Source: Pseudoalteromonas luteoviolacea (lineage in GTDB: Bacteria; Pseudomonadota; Gammaproteobacteria; Enterobacterales; Alteromonadaceae). From it: 64,000 bases of DNA. Location: the NCBI RefSeq assembly GCF_001750165.1, contig NZ_CP015411.1, positions 592,001 to 656,000 on the forward strand. Direction: 5' to 3'. The position numbers and the translations under genes were made by a program. Below, one piece after another: positions 36,535-45,217 of the stretch (position 1 is the stretch's first letter; each line of letters opens with the position of its first letter). The notes under the pieces are model-generated. The model did not search any database. It was given only the letters and a program-made list of their open reading frames with translations, and was not told the DNA's origin.

Positions 36535-37530
36535 ATGTCAAAATTAACTGCGAAGCAGAACATCAATGCAATCGTGACGGCGATAAAAGCTGAAGAGGCA
36601 GCGCTTAGGGCGCGTTACCCTATTCTTAAATGGCAAAACGGTATTGCCATAGTCATTTTGCTGTTGTCATTGTGTGCATTCATGGGCGTTGCGACGCTGT
36701 ATTATGTTGCGGCAATACCGGCGTGGGTGTGCATTATTTTAGTGGCTTTGATCACCTCCATTGCTCATGAGCTTGAGCATGATTTGCTCCACAAGCAGTA
36801 TTTTAGCCAGCGCCCGTTTGTACATAATTTTATGATGTTAAGTGTGTGGCTGATACGGCCAAACACGGTGAACCCTTGGTATCGCAGGAAGATACATCTG
36901 CACCATCATAAAGTGTCTGGTACTTCGCAGGACTTAGAAGAGCGTTTGGTGGGCAATGGCATTCAATCGCCTTTTTTACGGGCTGTGGTTATCCTCGATG
37001 CCCTGTTAGGGCTGCTTATAAATTCAAAGCGCTTTAGTAAAGAAATTCGTGGCTTTAAGTTTTTTCGAGTCTTTAATGCTGGCGCGCCGTTAGCAATTGC
37101 TTACTTTGGGGTTTTGTATGGGATGCTAGCTTATTATACGCTGCAATTTGTGATGTCATTCACCTTGCCAGCATGGGGAGTAGAGCTAGTGGCGGTGGCT
37201 GAGTTTTTAATGGTGGTACTGATATTACCGAATATGCTCCGCTCAGCATCACTGAACCTGCTCACTTCTTCTATGCATTATTATGGTGGTGTGACAAATG
37301 TATTGGAGCAAACCCATGTGATCACCAGCCGCTGGTTTTTACCGTTTCAATTATTTTGTTTTGATTTTGGTCGCACACATACCATTCATCATTTTGTGCC
37401 AAACCAGCCCTTTTATATTCGACAAGTGATCAGTCAAAAAATACGTCCAGTGATGGCAAAACATGGCGTTCGCTTTGATGATTTACACAGTTTAAGGCAT
37501 GCAAATAGGTATTTGGAGAAGGGAGAGTGA
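36535..37530 (+). CDS. Fatty acid desaturase-family membrane protein
   Basis: Di-iron membrane oxidase of the fatty acid desaturase/hydroxylase superfamily, 331 residues from the ATG at 36535; the ATG at 36496 adds 13 unconvincing residues, and neither has a strong ribosome site. The histidine boxes are HELEHDLLH, HLHHHKVSG and HTIHHF, placed between hydrophobic helices at about 35-85 and 185-235, with a further EQTHVITS segment before the last box. The spacing suits a desaturase or a related hydroxylase or ketolase. The substrate could be a fatty acyl lipid, but the sequence does not settle this. It stands alone, followed by dispersed repeats. Confidence 0.78.
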   Translation: MSKLTAKQNINAIVTAIKAEEAALRARYPILKWQNGIAIVILLLSLCAFMGVATLYYVAAIPAWVCIILVALITSIAHELEHDLLHKQYFSQRPFVHNFMMLSVWLIRPNTVNPWYRRKIHLHHHKVSGTSQDLEERLVGNGIQSPFLRAVVILDALLGLLINSKRFSKEIRGFKFFRVFNAGAPLAIAYFGVLYGMLAYYTLQFVMSFTLPAWGVELVAVAEFLMVVLILPNMLRSASLNLLTSSMHYYGGVTNVLEQTHVITSRWFLPFQLFCFDFGRTHTIHHFVPNQPFYIRQVISQKIRPVMAKHGVRFDDLHSLRHANRYLEKGE

Positions 37531-37563
37531 GGGGGCTGAGATTGGTCGCTGCAATTAGGCTGT

Positions 37564-37710
37564 GGTTAAAATAGCTCATTTCACCTTGCGCAAAAGTAAT
37601 CTTGCTCCGCACAAGACCGTTTAAAGTAGTAAGTGTGGCTAAAATGGCTCATTTCACCTTGCGCAAAGAGAATGTCCTCGCTGCGCTCGCAGTCATTAAC
37701 CCTTTGCACG
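37564..37710. repeat. Dispersed repeat, two copies (third at 41688)
   Basis: GGTTAAAATAGCTCATTTCACC at 37564 (20-base core GTTAAAATAGCTCATTTCAC) and a longer copy from 37637 share a block through TTGCGCAAAG. The second copy continues with CCTCGCTGCGCTCGCAGTCA and CCTTTGCACG. The same long block recurs at 41688-41760. Confidence 0.75.
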
Positions 37711-37779
37711 TATTCATCTTGCGGCTGGTACGATGAGTTGCTACTCTCGAATTAAATAATCATAATTTGAGGCAAGATC

Positions 37780-38205
37780 ATGCAGGAGTTTTTCGAAAAG
37801 TTTGCAATTAACACGAAAATTAATGTGGTTTGGGGTGAAATGGATGCGTTGGGGCATGTGAATAACGTGTCGTATTTCCGTTATTTTGAAACCGCGCGGA
37901 TTGATTTTTTAAAGCAAACCGGGTTGCTCTCTATTTTATCTGAGCCCAGTCATAGTCCTGTTCTACGTGATACCTACGCGCAATACAAACGACCTGTTAC
38001 TTTCCCTGACACTCTTTATATTGGCTCATACATTACTGACATCAAAGAAGACCGTTTTACTATGCGCTATGAGGCATTTAGTGAGTCGCAGCAAGTAGTC
38101 TGCACTACGGGGTATGCCACTGTGGTGATGTTTAATATGAAAACAGGGCAAAAAGCGGCCATTCCAGATGATATGCTCGCGATTTTGAAGCAATACGAGA
38201 TGTGA
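37780..38205 (+). CDS. Acyl-CoA thioesterase, 4HBT/YbgC-like hotdog
   Basis: A 141-residue single-hotdog thioesterase likely hydrolysing acyl-CoA in the cytoplasm. The motif WGEMDALGHVNNVSYFRYFE holds the catalytic-type Asp and the following Asn-rich turn typical of the 4-hydroxybenzoyl-CoA thioesterase class. RIDFLKQTG and YKRPVTFPDTLYIG continue the pattern. Length is normal. It is a single gene after the dispersed repeats, and a lone REP-like palindrome lies about 50 bp downstream. Confidence 0.87.
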   Translation: MQEFFEKFAINTKINVVWGEMDALGHVNNVSYFRYFETARIDFLKQTGLLSILSEPSHSPVLRDTYAQYKRPVTFPDTLYIGSYITDIKEDRFTMRYEAFSESQQVVCTTGYATVVMFNMKTGQKAAIPDDMLAILKQYEM

Positions 38206-38435
38206 ACAAAGGGGCCTGACGCCCTTTATAGGTTATGCATTCATAATTTGTCATACTGACGCAGATCAGGATCTTTGTTTTTAAGGTTTACTTTTCTCTC
38301 TACCACTAATTTAATAATCACTACTAACTTAATAATTATCCTAGTAATTTATTGTTTGATTGTTAATAATGCGGAGTCCACAGGGTACTTCCTGCCTTTT
38401 TGATAAGTCATATACGATAAAAATAATGATTACTT
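38206..38435. other. Intergenic region with one REP-like palindrome
   Basis: Contains a degenerate copy of the dispersed palindrome (CATACTGACGCAGATCAGGATC near 38254; core CTGACGCAGATCAG) and an AT-rich stretch before the CadC-like gene. No gene seen. Confidence 0.35.
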
Positions 38436-40283
38436 ATGCACTATTATTTTGAAAAGTATTATTTTGATGATGATACTTTTACGCTCTACCACAACGATAA
38501 GCCGATAGATTTAAAAAGTAATGAAGCTAAGTTATTAGCTTTATTTATTAAAAATAAAGATAAAATTCTAAGTAAAGACAGGATCCTCGATGAGGTTTGG
38601 GGCGAACAGGTTGTTTCTGAACAGGTTGTTTTTCAAAATATTAGTCATCTTCGCCGTGTTTTTGGAAATGATGCGATAACAACATTTTCTAAAAAGGGTT
38701 ACGTGTGGCAGTTGTCATTTGAGCCCAAGGAACTGAAAAGTGAGGAAAAAGCCCCAGTTCAGTTAATGAATAAATGGTATACATCGTCATATTATCTTTA
38801 TTCTGTTATTACGTTGCTCTTAGTTATTATTTTTGTTTTGTTTTTTGGATTTTCTTCTGACGATTCTCTTTCTAATAAGCAATCGAAAGGTCAGGTTTAC
38901 GTTATTCCCTTTTCATTTTCAGATGCTTTGGATGAGTTACAAGTTGATCGTATTGACACTTTGCTCACTCGCAATAAGGCTTTTCAAAGCGATGATCGTG
39001 ATTTAGCTACTATAGATACAGACGCTGTATTTCGCTATTCGGATAAGGTTAGAGAGCAGGCCCAGATCAAGAATACAGCAATATTACTATCCGGGTATGT
39101 ATCGCAATTAGATGAGCAAATGGTGGTTGAATATAAGTTGCTGGGTGCAGAGCGTGAGTGGCACGGTTATATTTTTGCAAAAAATGAAGCGTTAATGACG
39201 AATGCTCTTGATAAAACCATTGTTAATGTACAAAAATCGGGATACCTCAATGAGCCCAACTCAGCATTATTGGCGGCAAAACTACAATTGCTTTTAGAGC
39301 ACCAACCAGATGATTTATCAGTTATTTACCATTTGATAAAGCAAGAAATAACCCATCAAAACTTTGATGTTGCTAGGGCATTGATTGAAAAGCTGCTTAT
39401 TGAATCCAAGCTGCAAAAAAGTTCACCCTATACTGCATTAGCTTTATACCTTAAAGGCGGCATTTTTCATCAGCAACAGGCTTACCAACATGCCGAACGA
39501 TACTATAAACAAGCATTGGCATTATTAGTTGAAACGCCCTATTCAAAGGTTGCTCATAATATAGAGTTAGCCTTGGCGTGGTTGGCTTATGCGCAGCATA
39601 ATACTAGCCAGCTACAACATCATATTAGTAACGCGAGTGAGCATGCGAGGCAAAGTGATGATGTATTGTCAGAGGTTAAAGCGCAAACGACGGGGTCGAT
39701 TTTATCTCATAAACTAGGCGACTTGGTAAATCGTTATCAATACTTAAATACTGCTAAATCGCTGTTGATCGCGCATGAAATTGAACAAGCACACTTTGCG
39801 GTTATTCATTATCACTTGGCGTTATTTTCACCGAATAAGGTTGAAGCGGAATCTTATTTTTTAAAATTACTTGGTCTAAAAAAGCTTGCCAAATATCAGT
39901 GGATTTATGAAAGCAGTATTGAAGATTTACTGTCTTGGTATATTGAACAAAAGAGGTGGAAAGAGGCCATTGGTCTTTTCAAAACGCAGCCAGAAAGTAG
40001 CTTTAACCTTAACCAAAAAGCGAGGGTATTACGAGCACAGCAAGATTTCAGCGGAGCAATACAAGCTGCGAAGCAGGCATTTGATAGTGCGAGATTAAGC
40101 TATGAGCATAATAACGCCCTACATAGTGCTCTGTTACTTTATCAAATGAAGCCGTATATGAATGAACTTAAAGTCATTGAATATCAAAATTATATCAAAA
40201 TACATGCCTCACAATTTTGGATTGAGAAACACCGTATTGAGCTGAGTGAAGTTGGGTATTTTGATGACTTAGAGGTTTACTAA
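38436..40283 (+). CDS. Membrane-anchored CadC/ToxR-like transcriptional regulator
   Basis: One-component regulator of 615 residues. Residues about 1-95 form an OmpR-type winged helix (LKSNEAKLLALFIKN, LDEVWGEQVVSEQVV, ISHLRRVFG, TFSKKGYVWQL). One transmembrane helix follows at about 118-140 (LYSVITLLLVIIFVLFFGF), then a large periplasmic part of helical repeats resembling TPRs (for example LALYLKGGIFHQQQAYQHAERYYKQAL at 355-380, cited here as two pieces). It should sense a periplasmic signal and bind DNA at the membrane. It converges with a metallo-beta-lactamase-fold lipoprotein gene and shares a terminator with it. The target is unknown. Confidence 0.83.
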   Translation: MHYYFEKYYFDDDTFTLYHNDKPIDLKSNEAKLLALFIKNKDKILSKDRILDEVWGEQVVSEQVVFQNISHLRRVFGNDAITTFSKKGYVWQLSFEPKELKSEEKAPVQLMNKWYTSSYYLYSVITLLLVIIFVLFFGFSSDDSLSNKQSKGQVYVIPFSFSDALDELQVDRIDTLLTRNKAFQSDDRDLATIDTDAVFRYSDKVREQAQIKNTAILLSGYVSQLDEQMVVEYKLLGAEREWHGYIFAKNEALMTNALDKTIVNVQKSGYLNEPNSALLAAKLQLLLEHQPDDLSVIYHLIKQEITHQNFDVARALIEKLLIESKLQKSSPYTALALYLKGGIFHQQQAYQHAERYYKQALALLVETPYSKVAHNIELALAWLAYAQHNTSQLQHHISNASEHARQSDDVLSEVKAQTTGSILSHKLGDLVNRYQYLNTAKSLLIAHEIEQAHFAVIHYHLALFSPNKVEAESYFLKLLGLKKLAKYQWIYESSIEDLLSWYIEQKRWKEAIGLFKTQPESSFNLNQKARVLRAQQDFSGAIQAAKQAFDSARLSYEHNNALHSALLLYQMKPYMNELKVIEYQNYIKIHASQFWIEKHRIELSEVGYFDDLEVY

Positions 40284-40291
40284 GTCATCAA
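40258..40291. terminator. Bidirectional terminator with 14-bp perfect arms
   Basis: TTTTGATGACTTAG, loop AGGTTTA, CTAAGTCATCAAAA. The hairpin overlaps the end of the CadC-like gene and lies just past the stop of the convergent lipoprotein gene. The terminal A and T runs serve both directions. Confidence 0.82.
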
Positions 40292-40308
40292 AATATGACG
40301 GTTTTTAA

Positions 40309-41427
40309 TTAATTTTTGGCTGTGTTAAGTAGGGTGTGGTAGTTAACGCTTTCACCCATTTTTAGCGTTTTTATAATGAAGTTGGGTGGCGTTTGCTCTG
40401 CTGCCAACGCGAGTCTTCTAAGAGGTTCATGGACATGTTCACACCCTAAAGTCCATGTGCCATAGCCCCATGGAATAAATACCTTACAGCCTAAATCATC
40501 GGCAGCTTTTATAGCATCTTCTGGTGACATGTGTACCCGCCTTTTACTTTCATGATAGGCGACGATTGGCATCAAGCAAACGTCCATTGGGCCCATTTTT
40601 TTTCGTATATCTTTGAATACATCGCTGTAACCGGTATCACCAGCAAAATATACTTTGTATTTTCCATCATCTAGCATCCAGCTCCCCCACAAGCTGTGAT
40701 CGGTATCAAACATTCCTCTAGAGGAGTTATGGTTACTTGGTAAAAAGTGCACTTGTGTTTTATTGTGTTGAGTATGAGTGTACCAGTCCATTTCGGTTAT
40801 TGGCCCATTTTCGTAATCAATATCGCTGGCACTGTCCAAAGGCAAATATAATTGTGTATTTTTACTGAATTCATTAAGCGTGGTGTTACTTAAGTGATCA
40901 AAGTGGTCATGAGAGATCAGCACGCCAGATACAAAATCCAGCTCTTTAGCGTTGACAGGGGCTTCTCCTAGTCGAACAAATGAGGTGCTCAATTGCTGTC
41001 CAAGCCAACCTAAAAAGCCATCGAATTCGTGAAACACTGGATCGGTAACTAAGGCGTCATTATTCATTTGTTGGATTAAAAAGCTGGCATGGCCTAACCA
41101 AGTTAATTCACCCCTTCTATTTGGGCTAATTTTAATATTTGAATACACTAAATCATTGAAGTTGTAACCATAGCTCTTACTGTATTTATGCGAAGGGACT
41201 GGGTCTAAAAATGCTCTTTCAATCACCTTTTTTTCTTCAGGCTTAAGGAGATCTAAATCATCATTGATATGGTGGGGACCATTATCGGTAAAATGACTTG
41301 GGAATAAGTTGGTATAAGCGCCTTTTTTATTCTTTTGAAGTTCAGGGTTTTCTATGCGTTCTATTTGTGTTGTGCAACCTGTTATCAACATAAGAGAAAT
41401 AACATGTGTGAGTGTTTTAAGTTTCAT
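40309..41427 (-). CDS. Metallo-beta-lactamase-fold lipoprotein (NAPE-PLD/UlaG-like)
   Basis: A 372-residue lipoprotein (signal peptide with lipobox LITGC, Cys at about 18) carrying a metallo-beta-lactamase domain. Metal motifs are SHDHFDHL near the middle, the earlier TWLGHASFLIQ, AGDTGYSDVF, and a late HMSPEDAIKAADDLG with an aspartate/histidine pair. The pattern resembles N-acyl-phosphatidylethanolamine phospholipase D-like hydrolases, so a phospholipid or lipid-derived substrate on the envelope is plausible. That substrate is inference. It is monocistronic with its own upstream region. Confidence 0.82.
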   Translation of the reverse strand: MKLKTLTHVISLMLITGCTTQIERIENPELQKNKKGAYTNLFPSHFTDNGPHHINDDLDLLKPEEKKVIERAFLDPVPSHKYSKSYGYNFNDLVYSNIKISPNRRGELTWLGHASFLIQQMNNDALVTDPVFHEFDGFLGWLGQQLSTSFVRLGEAPVNAKELDFVSGVLISHDHFDHLSNTTLNEFSKNTQLYLPLDSASDIDYENGPITEMDWYTHTQHNKTQVHFLPSNHNSSRGMFDTDHSLWGSWMLDDGKYKVYFAGDTGYSDVFKDIRKKMGPMDVCLMPIVAYHESKRRVHMSPEDAIKAADDLGCKVFIPWGYGTWTLGCEHVHEPLRRLALAAEQTPPNFIIKTLKMGESVNYHTLLNTAKN

Positions 41428-41779
41428 AAATAAGAGGCCCTGTTTTAGTTTTACAGCATCTTAAATGCCAATGTTAATTGGGTCTTATTTAAAACCTATT
41501 TTTAGCTAAATAGAAAATGGATAGAAAATTTATCCATAATAATCATATATTAACATTCATTTGGTTCTATTTTTTATTAATCAGCAAAATTGCTATACGG
41601 TAAGCACTATTGGTGAAAAGAGAGCAATGAATATAAAAATCAATTGCTTTGGTCTTTTGGGTTATAGAGAGTCATATTTAGATTTTGGTTAAAACGGCTC
41701 ATTTCACCTTGCGCAAAGAGAATGTCCTTGCTGCGCTCGCAGTCATAAACTCTTTGCACGAATTAAGATGTATTTTGCA
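41428..41779. other. Intergenic region with third copy of the dispersed repeat
   Basis: 352 bp without a gene. 41688-41760 repeats the block seen at 37637. It contains GCAAAGAG and CTCTTTGC as outer arms and CTGCG/CGCAG as inner arms, so it can fold as a nested stem-loop. Confidence 0.6.
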
Positions 41780-42094
41780 CTAATGCACAGTAATCGGGTG
41801 GTCATTGACGACTAAAGATTGACCGTTCTTTTGGGCGCGCTGAAAGCTCGATATTAAAACATCATTGGACAAGGTATTGATGTCGTCAACTTCCTCAACC
41901 ATACAAAATGTGATGGAGTCCCACCCTAAATTTTTAATAAAGTTTTTAAGGGTATGGATATTCTCTTCGTAGTTTTTATCGGTGGTGAGTAGACCGATAG
42001 AGTGTTTATTGCCGAGTTTGTATTTACTTTGATCTGTGGTCGAGTATTTTGCGTAGCCGCTCAAAACATACACGGTATTTGTGCTTTCATTCAT
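41780..42094 (-). CDS. Unknown small protein
   Basis: A 104-residue protein from the ATG at 42094; a TTG at 42118 could extend it by eight residues. I do not recognise it. It has no signal peptide, begins MNESTNTVYVLSGYAKYS, and shows alternating hydrophobic strands with a central helix (NIHTLKNFIKNLGWDSI), suggesting a small alpha/beta fold. It lies between dispersed repeat material and a 410-bp gap. The coding call rests on length and reasonable composition, without homology. Confidence 0.5.
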   Translation of the reverse strand: MNESTNTVYVLSGYAKYSTTDQSKYKLGNKHSIGLLTTDKNYEENIHTLKNFIKNLGWDSITFCMVEEVDDINTLSNDVLISSFQRAQKNGQSLVVNDHPITVH

Positions 42095-42118
42095 GGTGGT
42101 GACATCACTCAATAGCAA

Positions 42119-42531
42119 GTTTGTACTTAGTAAATTTTTAATGCATTTTTCAAACCAAACTTATTAAGTTACACAAAATTGCTTTGCTAGCCTTTGAAAG
42201 TAGTAGGCAAAATATTTTTATTCGAGATAAATGCCGCCTAAGGTGTCAATTTTTTGCTGGGTATTGCGCATCTATCCCTTGTGGGAATTAACAATACCCA
42301 GTCATTAGGACCTAATTCGCTTCTTTGAGTATGCCAAGTATTGTCCAATGTCTATCAATATGTGAGCAATTTACTGTATAGATGGTATGCGCAGAGTTGA
42401 TATCATGACACCGTTGCTGAGTATTTTAAGAGGCGCATACCGCTAAACTATGCATTCAGGATATGCTCTTTTTGGCTTACGTACATAGCTAATCCACCCC
42501 TGCGCTCACCTTTAAAGCGCATACCGCTTGC
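42119..42531. other. Intergenic region with nested hairpin
   Basis: No gene seen. CTGGGTATTG (42257-42266) and CAATACCCAG (42292-42301) form perfect 10-bp arms. Inside them TCCC-TTGT-GGGA makes a second stem. Directly after is the small palindrome ATTAGG-A-CCTAAT. Copies of GGTATGCGC or its complement appear three times further right. Confidence 0.45.
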
Positions 42532-43398
42532 TTACCGCGACTGTTTTTTACCCAATTCTATCCACAGCGCTTTGTCATCAACCGGTGTTGATTGAGATAA
42601 AAACGGGTTATCTATGGTTAATATCGTTTTATTGTCCCATTTGCTCAGAGGGAATAGGTGCTGAGTCGTAGGGTGAGTTTGCATATATTTATCAAAGCTG
42701 CCATCTTTGATTGCCAGCATCAAGCCCGATTGTAAGTCATTAATAAGTTGCGTGTTATCTTTGTGGGTAAAAAAATACATAGGGAACCGATAGTGCAAAA
42801 TAACCTCATCAAAGACCATTAACTTGGGCATGATTTTTTGTCGGCTTTCTACTTCCGAGAAGGCCTCGTTGATCCCTCTTGGAAAGGCTTTACATCTATC
42901 GGCATAGACTTGCTTAAACATGTTCTCATATACAACATTGGTGATCACGCTCAGGCCAGCGGCCAGCATGATGTCTGTATCAGGCCAGTGTTGCCCCTGG
43001 CACAAAGTCATATTTTTTAGCGATTTGATAGATTTGATTTGAGAAAATAACTGTTCATTATCTTGATGGATAGTAAACACGCGATATCCGAGCAGTCCTT
43101 TAATCAGGGGGATAGGCACCACGCCCAACTCAGATTCTCGTTGCTGATTGGTACCTGCCCAGTACAAGTCAATTAACCGATTAGACTGTAGTTCAAAGAG
43201 TGCTCTGTCTTGCACCATATAAGGTGAAAATTGAATCTGAATTGGTTTTTTTAGTTTATCGAAAGCCAGTTCAATGAGCCCAACATAGTAATTGTGAGTA
43301 CTATCATGCTCAGACTGGCTGCCCCGAACGCGTATTGTCTCAGTGGCAATAGATGCGTAGCTTACCAGCAATAACCAAATAAGTATGAGCTTGTACAT
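42532..43398 (-). CDS. Periplasmic substrate-binding-like protein
   Basis: Exported protein of 288 residues from the ATG at 43398 (signal peptide MYKLILIWLLLVSYASIATE), behind a GAGAGA ribosome site. It looks like an amino-acid-type (SBP family 3) binding fold: ETIRVRGSQSEHD at the start, VGLIELAFDKL, and a C-terminal DGSFDKYMQTH. Several such proteins without a permease act as sensory partners. It is divergent from a histidine kinase and followed on the other strand by an HD-GYP response regulator, so it may feed ligand information to that kinase. This partnership is inference. Confidence 0.72.
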   Translation of the reverse strand: MYKLILIWLLLVSYASIATETIRVRGSQSEHDSTHNYYVGLIELAFDKLKKPIQIQFSPYMVQDRALFELQSNRLIDLYWAGTNQQRESELGVVPIPLIKGLLGYRVFTIHQDNEQLFSQIKSIKSLKNMTLCQGQHWPDTDIMLAAGLSVITNVVYENMFKQVYADRCKAFPRGINEAFSEVESRQKIMPKLMVFDEVILHYRFPMYFFTHKDNTQLINDLQSGLMLAIKDGSFDKYMQTHPTTQHLFPLSKWDNKTILTIDNPFLSQSTPVDDKALWIELGKKQSR

Positions 43399-43573
43399 TG
43401 GTCTCTCATTGTTGTTACCCAATACTATTAGCGTAGTGCATCTTTTGAAATTACGGGGTGTTCATCTGATTATTTACTTTTGAGCACTTGCTGGTGCCTT
43501 GCTTGTGATTTTCAAAAATTACAACTAATTTTAACTATGTCGAGTTACTTTTTGGCGCGTAGAGCGCGAGTGC

Positions 43574-45217
43574 ATGGTAAAAAACTCTATTTCAATCAGA
43601 CTTCTTAGTATTGTTTTATCAATTTATCTACTACTCACCGCAGTTGTTACTTGCGTGCATTTGTACATTGATTTCATAAATACAAAAAAAGAATCGCAGG
43701 CAGTGTTAAAAGCATCTGAGAGTACTTTTGGCAATATTCTGGCCTCTGATCTGTGGAATTTAGACTACACACAATTAGACATCACAGCGCAAAGCATTAT
43801 CAACTTGCCTCATATTGCAGGTATTGTCCTGCAAGACGATAAAAAGTTTATCCTGACCAGAGGTGATATCCCCGACAGAGCGATTAATACCGATCCTCAG
43901 GCTTTTTATCAGTTTCCGCTGATGATGAAATCAGGTGGGATGGAAAATAAAATCGGCACGGTCAAATTATACGCTGATGAAGGCTATATTTATGACAGCA
44001 TGCAATCAGGTATATTTTTACTGATAATTAATGCCTTGATAAAAACCGCAGCCATCTTTGTGTTAGTGACCATTGTCTTTCGGAAGTTGTTGTCTGCACC
44101 TTTGGGCAAACTCGCGTTCCAAGCCAGCAATATTAAAGCTGATGACATGAAAAGCTCCCATATCAATATTGCTCAGAATCCAAATGATGAGCTGGGCATG
44201 TTGCAAAGTGCATTGAACGATATGATGCACAAAACAGCCAGCTCGTTTGAGCAACTCGATAGCCTTAATAAAAACCTCGAAAAAATCGTCAGTGAACGCA
44301 CCTTAGAGTTGCAGCAATCGGTTGACCAATTACATGCACAGCAAGCACAGTTGAAAAATGAAATTGAGGTGCGCCATCAATCAGAGGCGGCATTAAAAAC
44401 ATCATTAGATGAGCTTAAAAAAGCGCAAAATCAATTGATTGAATCTGAGAAAATGGCGTCCTTGGGTGGACTGGTCGCAGGTGTAGCGCACGAAATCAAT
44501 ACGCCAGTTGGAACCAGTTTAACAGGGGTTTCTCACTTCAAGAGTACCCTAGAAAATTTACACAAAAAGTACGAGCAGGGCGAGTTAGAAGAAGATGACT
44601 TTGTAAAGTTTATTAAAGACTCTACCGCGCTGACCAATACCATAGAAAGTAGCCTAGAGCGGGCTGCAAATTTAGTAAGGAGTTTTAAGCTTGTTGCGGT
44701 GGACCAATCCGCTGAAGAGGTCAGAGAGTTTGATATTGTGCAGTATTTAAAAGACACCATGACCAGCTTAAATAGTCAGTTAAAGCAATCCAACATCGCG
44801 TTTCGTATCGATACGGAGCGGGAAGTTTTTTTGATTAAAAACTTCCCCGGGTCATGGGCGCAGATTTTTACTAATTTAATTCAAAATACGTTGATCCATG
44901 CCTATGAGCCACAAGTACATGGAGAAGTGGTGATTACATTTACGCAAGACGGACAAGACTTGGTGGTTTTGTTTTCCGATGATGGCAAAGGCATGACAGA
45001 AACAGCCAAGAAAAAGGTCTTTGACCCATTTTATACGACTAATCGAGGAAACGGCGGGTCTGGATTAGGTATGAATATTATTTTTAATATTGTGACGCAA
45101 AAAATGCAGGGCGCTATCTCTGTCGATTCAACCCTCAATTGCGGCACCACATTTACGATCAAAGTTCCGATAAACGTACAACCTGCATGCATAGGTGAAT
45201 CAAATGGCACTGTTTAA
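43574..45217 (+). CDS. Sensor histidine kinase
   Basis: Inner-membrane kinase of 547 residues. Two helices (about 9-30 and 145-168) frame a periplasmic domain of about 115 residues. They are followed by a HAMP-like segment (SAPLGKLAFQASNI), a coiled coil (about 225-295, including LEKIVSERTLELQQSV), a dimerisation domain with phospho-acceptor His in GVAHEINTPVG, and the ATPase domain with LIQNTLIHAYE, DDGKGM and GSGLGMNIIFNI. The HE-N-TP variant motif suggests a distinct kinase class but remains compatible with activity. The downstream response regulator overlaps it by 14 bp, so they are a pair. Confidence 0.88.
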   Translation: MVKNSISIRLLSIVLSIYLLLTAVVTCVHLYIDFINTKKESQAVLKASESTFGNILASDLWNLDYTQLDITAQSIINLPHIAGIVLQDDKKFILTRGDIPDRAINTDPQAFYQFPLMMKSGGMENKIGTVKLYADEGYIYDSMQSGIFLLIINALIKTAAIFVLVTIVFRKLLSAPLGKLAFQASNIKADDMKSSHINIAQNPNDELGMLQSALNDMMHKTASSFEQLDSLNKNLEKIVSERTLELQQSVDQLHAQQAQLKNEIEVRHQSEAALKTSLDELKKAQNQLIESEKMASLGGLVAGVAHEINTPVGTSLTGVSHFKSTLENLHKKYEQGELEEDDFVKFIKDSTALTNTIESSLERAANLVRSFKLVAVDQSAEEVREFDIVQYLKDTMTSLNSQLKQSNIAFRIDTEREVFLIKNFPGSWAQIFTNLIQNTLIHAYEPQVHGEVVITFTQDGQDLVVLFSDDGKGMTETAKKKVFDPFYTTNRGNGGSGLGMNIIFNIVTQKMQGAISVDSTLNCGTTFTIKVPINVQPACIGESNGTV

